Assembly (NCBI GenBank): GCA_015679605.1
Contig: JAAAVE010000941.1
Location: forward strand, 1-11,823
DNA length: 11,823 nt
Direction: 5' to 3'
Source of the DNA: Podila epigama
Lineage: Eukaryota; Mortierellomycota; Mortierellomycetes; Mortierellales; Mortierellaceae
The notes under the pieces are model-generated. The model made no database searches. It saw only the letters and a program-made list of their open reading frames with translations, and was not told where the DNA came from. A program made the translations under genes and the position numbers. Position 1 is the first letter of the stretch; every line of letters begins with the position of its first letter. Positions 1-6,273 of the stretch are shown here, one piece after another.

Positions 1-118
1 AGGATGAGGAAGATGTGTTTACACAGCACATGGTCCCCCATTTTTTTCTTTTTGCAACTACGGGGCTCTGCCCAGCCATTAGTTGGTTGTGACAATGATG
101 ATTGAATAGATCTCTCAC

Positions 119-289
119 TCAATTCTCAATCCAATTGTCGAAATTGTTCATGCATGAAAGTGTTTGCCAGAGAATTATTTTAACCTCTGTCTTCTGTCCC
201 AAGTTATAAGGCTGAATCCTAGCTCGCAATTCTGCTTGTAACTCCAAGCTTTCCGAACGGAAATGTCTTTGCACATCCAACACATCCGT
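119..289 (-). other. Coding-like remnant, unknown protein C-terminus
   Basis: On the minus strand a frame stays open from 289 down to a TGA at 119-121, giving about 56 codons rich in charged and polar residues (for example RHFRSESLEL and GQKTEVKIILWQT). It has no ATG at its beginning; a TAA lies immediately upstream at 290-292, so it would have to be the last exon of a spliced gene or a decayed fragment. I do not recognise a family. It lies just downstream (in minus orientation) of the helicase relic but in a different frame, after a long poly(T) run, and need not belong to it. The amino-acid composition looks protein-like but that is weak evidence at this length. Confidence 0.22.
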
Positions 290-345
290 TTAAGCTAAGG
301 AGAACAAGGTATTAATACAAGGGAAAAAAAAAAAAAAAATATGTT

Positions 346-522
346 GCGCGTACCATTGCACATACGGACTTTTGGCTTGATGTTTCGGACAAGCATGACC
401 GGCTTTCCTACATTGAGTACATTGTATGGTGGCAGGCCATTGGGAGTCAGCGAGTTGAGGAAGTCGATGAGACAGGGGTTGCTAGCGGCGGTGTCACTGT
501 CAGAAATGGTGTCTTGAGCCAA
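346..522 (-). pseudogene. Relic of PIF1-like / Helitron-type helicase C-terminus
   Basis: The minus-strand frame encodes about 59 residues that include FLNSLTPNGLPPYNVLNVG, KPVMLVRNI and MCNGTR. The pattern 'LP.....L.VG.PVMLLRNL.P..GLCNGTR' is a hallmark of the C-terminal helicase domain of PIF1-family helicases, especially the large Helitron Rep-Hel proteins and their fungal and plant relatives. The preceding acidic stretch (DTISDSD) also fits the linker before this motif in those proteins. The fragment has no real start: the first in-frame codon is TTG, directly preceded by TAA. After CNGTR the reading frame runs into a poly(T) tract (minus strand) and stops at 295. No Walker A or B motif is seen nearby. 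It is therefore a truncated, non-functional copy; many early-diverging fungi carry large numbers of such copies. Whether it came from a Helitron or a stand-alone PIF1-like gene cannot be told from this piece. Confidence 0.6.
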
Positions 523-1026
523 TTACGTCTTTGTTAAACCGGAGCGGAGCAGACATGTGGCTGCTCAAAGATTCTTCCACGGCATTGATAAGTGGAGCGC
601 AAGAAATTAATAAACGCGAACATACGCGTAGGATAGCCGGAACGCGTGATTTGCAACCCAGACGGGCATGCTAAAAAAAAAGCCATCATAATATCCCGTG
701 TCATTTGTGTGATTTCAATCAAAGGCAATCAGAAGTGCAAAGGCACTTTTTTTGCCTTTTACACAACCTTGTTACACCATGGACACGACTAACATGCGTA
801 GTGTGTAACAACTACTTCAGTGGTGCGCCATTTGTAGATGACAAAGGTAATTGTCTCTCTTTTTTTTGCAGAATGTCAAATGTCACTTTTTTGAATCAAT
901 GGGATCTCAAGTAGGTGATGAACTCGTTACTCATTGGTCACTTTCTCACCTTTTCTCTTCAAATATTCAAATGTTTCTCCGCCCATTATTATGCAGTTTT
1001 TTGTTGTTCTCTGTGGACAGAGTTTC
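523..1026. other. Intergenic, no gene recognised
   Basis: Short open frames occur on both strands, but none encodes a recognisable motif, begins with a plausible start context or shows biased codon use. Two ACGCGT hexamers (624-629, 642-647) and short A and T runs are present. A T-run followed by GCAG near 861-872 resembles a splice acceptor, but I could find no exon to go with it. I see no functional element I can support. Confidence 0.4.
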
Positions 1027-1754
1027 TCAAATGCGAATATTCGCATTCGCAGTTGAGAGGTCCTGCCTGTGGAAAACACCTGGCAATCCTGGGTTCCTAT
1101 TAGACTCACAAGCTGGATTGTCAGGCACTAGAAGGTGAATCCACCAGCTGAAGCGCCAGTGGCGTCCTTCCCAATTCAGGTCGCGTTCAAGCCGTTCTAA
1201 GCACATCAGTCGATGCAAGGGCCTCAGCAGGAGTTGGTGCATGTTGTAAAAAATATGCACCAATTGCTCGATGTGCCCAGGAAATTTTCGAGCCAGCTGA
1301 AGTAAGACTCGAAGATGGAAGCAGACGATTCGCGCTTCTTCTACCAAGTGGCACGAAGAGACTGCAGAGTGGATCAATGGCTTTTGTGAGGTCGTTGAAA
1401 CGACCACGGCCATTAGAGATCACAGATCTCGAGCTCGATGATGCCTTGAAGGGCCATCATTATGGCGGTCTTGTCAATGCCCAAGACTACAGGGCGTGCG
1501 ATGAGAATGAACCGATCTGGCATATGCCATTTCGCGACAACGGCAAAAAACTCGCCAGGATACTTGCTGGGCTCCTGATCCAATCGGGAGACACAGTTCT
1601 TTATGCTGTCAAGGTCGAAGTATACGGCAGACGTCCAAGTGAGGATGGACATACGCAAGATCTCGCCATTCCTACAAACTCTGCCGTCAGTATCGTCAAC
1701 AATCACCATGACAACACCAGCAAAGTTGTGATAGGGACACTCGGCTGGAATGCT
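1027..1754 (-). pseudogene. Unrecognised minus-strand coding-like region, probably a gene relic
   Basis: From 1754 down to 1413 a minus-strand frame is open and uses few A-ending codons (about one in ten), the bias seen in RNR2. It reads like real protein (for example TSAVYFDLDSIKNCVSRL, GEFFAVVAKWHMPDRF). At 1423 there is a GTGATC donor-like site and at 1362-1363 a CTGCAG acceptor-like site. Removing 1362-1423 (62 nt) joins it in phase to a second open frame that continues to a stop at 1027 (for example FHLRVLLQLARKFPGHIEQL). Upstream, at 1755-1757, a TTACCAG acceptor-like sequence fits phase 0, and a TGA lies in frame beyond it. No start codon or first exon could be assigned. I do not recognise a family. 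It may be a decayed gene, the 3' part of an unknown gene, or a fragment of a mobile element. Confidence 0.35.
1030..1047. repeat. 18-bp perfect palindrome
   Basis: AATGCGAATATTCGCATT is its own reverse complement, with the axis between 1038 and 1039. Outer arms TCTCAA (1025-1030) and TTGAGA (1053-1058) are also complementary, although the 3' side carries a few extra bases (CGCAG), so the dyad extends imperfectly to about 34 bp. It could be a binding site for a dimeric regulator, a hairpin, or part of an old inverted-repeat element. Nothing in the sequence decides between these. Confidence 0.75.
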
Positions 1755-1838
1755 CTGGTAACATCATGTGTTATCCTCACATCTGGAAAAACCATTGATG
1801 GTCCGCACAACCCAAAGTTCAATCCTCACGTACAATAA

Positions 1839-2215
1839 GAGGTCGAGGAAGGAACTGTTTATTGTAGACACATACTATTAATATGATGTAGAACTATCTT
1901 ATGCTACCAATATATCTCACGTTGCAGTACAAAATGAACACCAAGTGGGGTGGTATCAAGATAGTTGCCTTCATTTTCAATACAATAAGGAATTTTTCAG
2001 CAGAGAAATGTGCCTTCTTTGTTTTTGACGCTTCTAAAGTCGCGAGGTGGTTCCATAAAACGTGTAGTACCGTAAAACGCCTCCTCTACAACCTGGGATG
2101 CTATCCTTGCTGTTGTCTTATTACGAACGCCTCCGCCACTCAGTATTCTACAATAAAAAACATTGCTATTTCAGGTACAAGGAGCAGAAAGATTGGGTGT
2201 ACAGTTGTGTCAAGG
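1839..2215. other. Intergenic with weak minus-strand coding-like segments
   Basis: A minus-strand frame is open from about 2147 to a TGA at 1997-1999 and reads like protein in places (ASQVVEEAFYGTTRFMEPP). A second, shorter stretch lies at about 1905-1975 (TPLGVHFVLQ). Both use many A-ending codons and have no start. They could be further pieces of the minus-strand relic at 1027-1754, but I could not join them by convincing splice sites. Nothing recognisable is seen on the plus strand. Confidence 0.25.
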
Positions 2216-2381
2216 GAATGGAGTGGCGGTTGCCACGAAAAGGGCGTAATAACGAATCGTTAGTACAGCTTCAAGTGAATGGAGCGAAGGTTAACACGAT
2301 GAGGGCGGACTAACGGATCGTTAGAACAGCTGGTGAGTGGAGTGGTGGTTGAACGCGATGAGGGTGGACTAACGGATCGTT
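2216..2381 (+). repeat. Tandem repeat of about 60 bp, DAD4 exon 2-like units
   Basis: Three imperfect units begin near 2216, 2277 and 2337 (the last is partial). They share a core of the type GAATGGAG..GGTT..(A/C)ACG, GATGAGGG(C/T)GGACTAACGG and ATCGTTAG(A/T)ACAGCT. The part AACGAATCGTTAGTACAG (2251-2268) closely matches AACGAGTCGTTGGTGCAG in DAD4 exon 2 (2642-2659). In the first unit the same frame gives NESLVQL followed later by AKVN, as in DAD4. Unit lengths of 61 and 60 bp, and stops in the second unit, make them non-coding overall. They look like decayed tandem duplications of a piece of DAD4, placed about 90 bp upstream of the intact gene. Confidence 0.75.
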
Positions 2382-2471
2382 CATGTATCTATAGCTTATC
2401 ACGTGGAACAGTTACCTCAAGAAAAATTGATGTCCCATTTCAAGCATCTCAACTTACACTCCACAACATCC

Positions 2472-2788
2472 ATGAATCCCCATCAAGAACAACAGGCGGC
2501 ACTCCTCAACCGCATCGCACTCAATGTGGTACGACCCCTCACATTGTCTGGTTTCAAAATACCTATTCCCGTTTTAAGTCAAACAAGCAACATGACGATT
2601 GATCCTTCTGACTCAAAAAAAAAAAAAAATAGGAAAAACTAAACGAGTCGTTGGTGCAGTTGAATGAAAAGTTGGCCAAGGTTAATGAACAGAACAAGTC
2701 GACCATGACCGTTTCAAGGATTTGGAACACGTATGCCAAGAACGCTCATATTATGCTTGAAGGACTAGGCAGTGTACCTCCAGAATAG
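2472..2788 (+). CDS. DAD4: DASH/DAM1 complex subunit Dad4 (two exons)
   Basis: Exon 1 is 2472-2528 and exon 2 is 2633-2788 (TAG stop), encoding 70 aa. The intron 2529-2632 (104 bp) begins GTACGA, has a CTGAC branch point at 2608-2612 and ends TAG; it falls in phase 0. The protein begins MNPHQEQQAALLNRI, continues across the junction as ALNVEKLNESLVQLNEKL and ends SVPPE. Yeast Dad4 is 72 aa and starts MENPHEQ, with the conserved RLNESV...LN core. Length, N-terminus and the LNES core all agree. Dad4 is a small coiled-coil subunit of the DASH/DAM1 complex, which encircles or binds spindle microtubules and couples kinetochores to them in mitosis. The frame is open upstream to an ATG at 2403, but the family begins at the M(E)NPHE motif, so 2472 is preferred. 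The intron hides the gene from simple ORF searches. Expression is not shown by the sequence. Confidence 0.9.
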
Positions 2789-3900
2789 CAATATGTTCCT
2801 GCTTCAACTTTCTCTTTGGTAGTTCAAGGGCGAATTACTCTGTAATATAATTGTATTCTTTTTTTAAACCTCGAAGGAGTTGGAATGAAATACATCCGTT
2901 GACTTGATCGCTGTTTTCCTATGTTTTCTGCCTGTGCATGTTTTCGTCCGCCAGATAGCTTATGCAGCTGTTCAAGGAAGAAGTTTGAGCTTGTTGTCTC
3001 TGACTACAGTATCAGGGCTTCACCGCCATGAGAGTTGACTAGGTCATTCACGAGAAAGAAAGATAATCATCAAAGACAAGGATGTCTCCATAGTGGCCAA
3101 AATGTCCAAAGCGCTCATGTCTCTAGTATTCTGTACCATCTTTTTTTATCCGTTCAACACCGATTATCAAAGCTACGCGTTGACTAAGTCAAGAGCAAAG
3201 GAGAATAGAATCTGGTGGCGGTAACAAGTACCAAACTTGGGGCTTGGATCACCTGTGTCCTTTGTCATTGATGTTTGAACCAACCTCAGCCACCGCCACT
3301 GGATGCTTCCGCCACCAAAATTAGAAATAGCCATTTTCTTTCTCCTTTTCAGCTTTCTCAGCCTTCATTACTCAGTCCTCACTTGCTCCTCTATTGCTTC
3401 CTTCTTCCCAACCTTGTTCCTTTTGCCTTTTACGCCATCTTTTGTACTCTTGTACTCCTGGATCGGTATCTGATTCTTTCTAGCTGTAGGTTGGTCACAA
3501 TAATGAACTCATACATCATTGTTCTTTGTAACTCCATCCCCGATCTTTGGTCCTGCTGCGCAACCACCTTTTTCATTAGGTAGATCGCACCATGCACTAA
3601 ATACCTACACTTGACTGGGTTTGAGGTTTATCTATTTCTTTTTATTTGTTCTTTATGGACATGGTTGAACCTAGGAAGAGGAAGGGAAAGGAGGTTTGCC
3701 TGAATGATGTTTTGAACCAGATATGCATGAGTGTGTGTGTGTGTGAATGTGTCTCTGTGAATGTGTCTTGTGTATGCAAAGAAAAGACTCCTTCTGTTGG
3801 GTGTGAAACAAGTCAAGGCTACAGGGACAGGGTCGTTTGACAGTTTTGGTGATAATATCCTTTTCAGATACATGAATGAAGCACAGGCGATATCAGGGTC
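2789..3900 (+). other. Non-coding stretch between DAD4 and the RNR2 promoter
   Basis: No gene is supported here. After the DAD4 stop there is an AT-rich stretch (2835-2870) that may hold its 3' end. Near 3019-3054 and 3176-3220 there are fragments with loose similarity to the tandem repeat at 2216-2381 (CATGAGAGTTGACTA; GAATCTGGTGGCGGTAAC), possibly further decayed units. A (GT)7 run sits at 3731-3744 and one ACGCGT at 3175-3180. Open frames such as 3275-3583 lack any recognisable motif. Confidence 0.4.
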
Positions 3901-3920
3901 TCTTAAGGGTGACCCTTGTC

Positions 3921-4120
3921 GCGCGTCCCTCCTGTTTTGTTTTTTTTTTGTTTTTGGTTGTTTTCTGAAAATTATTTGTTTACAATTCACGCCCGACGCG
4001 TCTTTCTCTGCGTGGTCATATAAAAGGCAAGCTCATTTTTTTAATTTATGACCTCTTTCCCTCTTTTTTTTCTTCTTCTTCTTCACTCAAGTCTTCTCTC
4101 TCCAGCACAACAACACGCGT
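3921..4120 (+). promoter_or_regulatory. RNR2 promoter with MCB-type boxes and TATA box
   Basis: Two ACGCGT hexamers precede RNR2: one inside the 8-bp palindrome GACGCGTC at 3995-4002 and one at 4115-4120. A near match, GCGCGT, is at 3921-3926. ACGCGT is the MluI cell-cycle box bound by MBF (Mbp1/Swi6, or Res1/Res2-Cdc10) in yeasts, and ribonucleotide reductase genes are classic MBF targets at G1/S. A TATA box (TATAAAAG, 4019-4026) lies 181 bp before the ATG and is followed by a long CT-rich tract (about 4048-4150), a common fungal transcription-start context. The 4115 box would then lie within the transcribed leader. Binding by an MBF orthologue is inferred. Confidence 0.65.
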
Positions 4121-4206
4121 CTTGTTCTCTTTGCTCTCTCTCTTTCTTTCCACACGCATACATAGAACACCTTCTCATTCTCACAATTGAACACAGAATC
4201 AACAAG

Positions 4207-5619
4207 ATGAACACCTCTGCCGCTACCACCCCTGCTACCGCCATCGCAAAGTCGCTTCAGGCTGCTGACAAGCAAATCGAGGATGGTCTCATCCAGAAGC
4301 TTAACGAGATGAAGGTCGCTGAGCAGGACGAGCCTCTTCTCCGTCCCAACCCTCGCCGCTTCGTTCTCTTCCCCATCAAGTTCCATGAGGTCTGGCAAAT
4401 GTACAAGAAGGCCGAGGCATCCTTCTGGACTGCTGAAGAGGTCGATCTCTCCAAGGACATGCATGACTGGGAGAACAAGCTCTCTGAGGATGAGCGCTAT
4501 TTCATCTCGCACATCCTTGCCTTCTTTGCCGCTTCCGATGGCATTGTCAATGAGAACTTGCTCGAGCGCTTTTCGAATGAGGTCCAGATCCCTGAGGCCA
4601 GATGCTTTTATGGATTTCAGATCATGATTGAGAATGTCCATTCTGAGATGTACTCGCTTCTCATTGACACCTATGTCAAGGAGCCCTCTCAGCGTGATCA
4701 TCTCTTTGACGCCATTGATACCAGTAAGTTTTATCCTCTTATTTCATTGTCAATGACCATCCTGAGTTTTCTCATTCGATTTTGTTTGATTCCCTCCTTT
4801 TTTTTTTCCTCGTGTTTGGTTGTCTCTTTTTATTTATTTTTTACTCCCGCCCCTGTCTGTGTTTGTCACAAACGTTCAATCGGTCTTTCTATTTTTCTTT
4901 TGTTCTTTTGTTTTGAACCAAACAACACAAAAAGCCCCCCCAATCCAAAGTTTGAGCTCACCATGCTAACCTATTCTGTTCTCCCTCATTCACTCTCTCC
5001 CTCTCTCTAATCTTTAATCTATTTGATAGTTCCTTGCATTCGCAGAAAGGCTGCCTGGGCCATGAAGTGGATCTCTGACGCAAACTCGACATTCGCTGAG
5101 CGTCTCGTTGCGTTTGCAGCTGTGGAGGGTATCTTCTTCTCTGGTTCGTTCGCGTCCATCTTTTGGCTCAAGAAGCGTGGTTTGATGCCTGGTCTTACCT
5201 TTTCGAACGAGCTTATTTCGCGTGATGAGGGTCTTCATACAGACTTTGCATGCCTCCTCTTCTCGCTCCTCCGTACCCGCCCTGACCAGAAGCGTGTTAA
5301 TGACATTATCACTGAGGCTGTGAGCATTGAGCAAGAGTTCTTGACGGATGCTCTGCCTGTGAAGCTGATTGGAATGAATGCCACACTGATGAAGCAGTAC
5401 ATTGAGTTTGTGGCCGATCGTTTGTTGGTGGCTCTTGGCAACCCCAAGCACTACAACGTCGAGAATCCCTTTGACTTTATGGATCTGATCTCCCTTCAGG
5501 GCAAGACCAACTTTTTCGAGAAGCGTGTGTCTGATTACCAAAAGGCTGGTGTCATGTCTGCCGCCTCTGCTGACAAGGCTGCTGCTCATAACAGCTTTAC
5601 GCTTGACGCAGACTTTTAA
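4207..5619 (+). CDS. RNR2: Ribonucleoside-diphosphate reductase small subunit (R2)
   Basis: The gene has two exons, 4207-4723 and 5030-5619, encoding 368 aa. The 306-bp intron has a GTAAGT donor and a TAG acceptor and splits an Ile codon (residue 173). The product is the R2 subunit of class Ia ribonucleotide reductase, which holds the diiron-tyrosyl radical that the large subunit uses to reduce NDPs to dNDPs in the cytoplasm. By comparison with E. coli and mammalian R2, the iron ligands are D80 (in EEVDLSKD), E142 and H145 (ENVHSEMY), E205 (AVEGIFFS), and E239 and H242 (DEGLH). The radical tyrosine is Y149. The C-terminus NSFTLDADF is the conserved tail that docks on R1. The N-terminus is slightly shorter than in yeast Rnr2 (about 399 aa) or mouse R2 (390 aa). 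The ATG at 4207 sits in an AACAAGATGA context. Codons rarely end in A, which suggests high expression. Confidence 0.97.
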
Positions 5620-6273
5620 AAGACTTGCCTTTTCCCTTTTGTTTTTGCTCCTTTTGCAGACTTGAGGCGTCTTTTTTTTTCTAGTTCGATTTTCACACTT
5701 CTCTTTTCAGCGCTTTTTTTTTTTTTCTTCATTTGTATACTATATTATTCTCTATCGCCCTATTCTTCTCACAAGACAAGCAACTCGCAATCCATTCAAC
5801 GAATAATGATTGAGGAGACAAGACAACACACGCGCACACACACATACCAAATATCCTTTCCTCAAATCAGCTCAGACATGTAAATAAATAAATACCTCCA
5901 AAGGTAGAAAACAAAACAAATCACATAAGCAATATGATGATGACGAGGCGATGTCTACCATGCATACTTTGGCGTAGTAAGCGGGATTATCGTCTTTTTT
6001 TACCATGGCAAGTTTTAGAAAGTCGAAGAGTTCCTCAGTCAGAACACCAAACGTCAGATGGAAGAATATGTGGTGACCAAAAAAAGGTACGCTCGAGTAG
6101 ATTCGTCCAGAGAGGTCTGTTGGTCATCGAGTAGCGATACACTTGTAAAAATTTCATTTTTTTCAAAAAAGAGTCTATCACTCTGGTTTTTGTTTTGTTT
6201 TGTTTTCACCTTCCTTCTCACTCTCACTCATTCTACTATATCCCTTTCTCTCCTTCTGTCAATCGTTCGCTCT
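5620..6273. other. Convergent intergenic region between RNR2 and the lectin gene
   Basis: RNR2 (plus) and the lectin gene (minus) end facing each other, so this region should hold both 3' ends. Overlapping AATAAA-type hexamers at 5883-5892 are a possible RNR2 polyadenylation signal, 260-odd bases after the stop. T-runs (5672-5680, 5716-5726) and a CA-rich stretch (5827-5845) are present. No coding sequence or RNA gene is supported. Confidence 0.4.

Noticed and set aside
624-647. Two ACGCGT boxes as a promoter
   Set aside because: They lie in a degenerate region with no gene immediately downstream that could use them.
1377-1838. Plus-strand open frame of 153 codons with ATG
   Set aside because: It uses A-ending codons far more often than RNR2 and than the minus frame in the same place, has no recognisable motif, and looks like the mirror of the minus-strand reading. 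It is not excluded, only less likely.
2403-2471. Upstream in-frame ATG for DAD4
   Set aside because: The Dad4 family begins at the M(E)NPHE motif, which is at 2472; the extra 23 residues have no counterpart in the family.
3275-3583. Possible small membrane protein (102 codons, plus)
   Set aside because: Pyrimidine-rich DNA gives hydrophobic residues by default. There is no ATG at the beginning, no conserved motif and no splice context.
3895-3916. Inverted repeat AGGGTC...GACCCT as a terminator or hairpin
   Set aside because: A 6-bp stem with a 10-bp loop is common by chance, and bacterial-type terminators are not expected in this nuclear fungal context.
4048-4206. In-frame upstream extension of RNR2 starting at ATG 4048
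   Set aside because: It translates a CT-rich leader into Ser/Leu/Phe-rich sequence unlike any R2 N-terminus. It starts only about 22 bp after the TATA box, and ATG 4207 has the better context and length.
4087-4701. Long antisense open frame of 204 codons opposite RNR2 exon 1
   Set aside because: It is a by-product of the strong codon bias of RNR2, with no motif and no independent support.
5014-5589. Antisense open frame of 191 codons opposite RNR2 exon 2
   Set aside because: Same reason: it mirrors a highly biased conserved coding exon.
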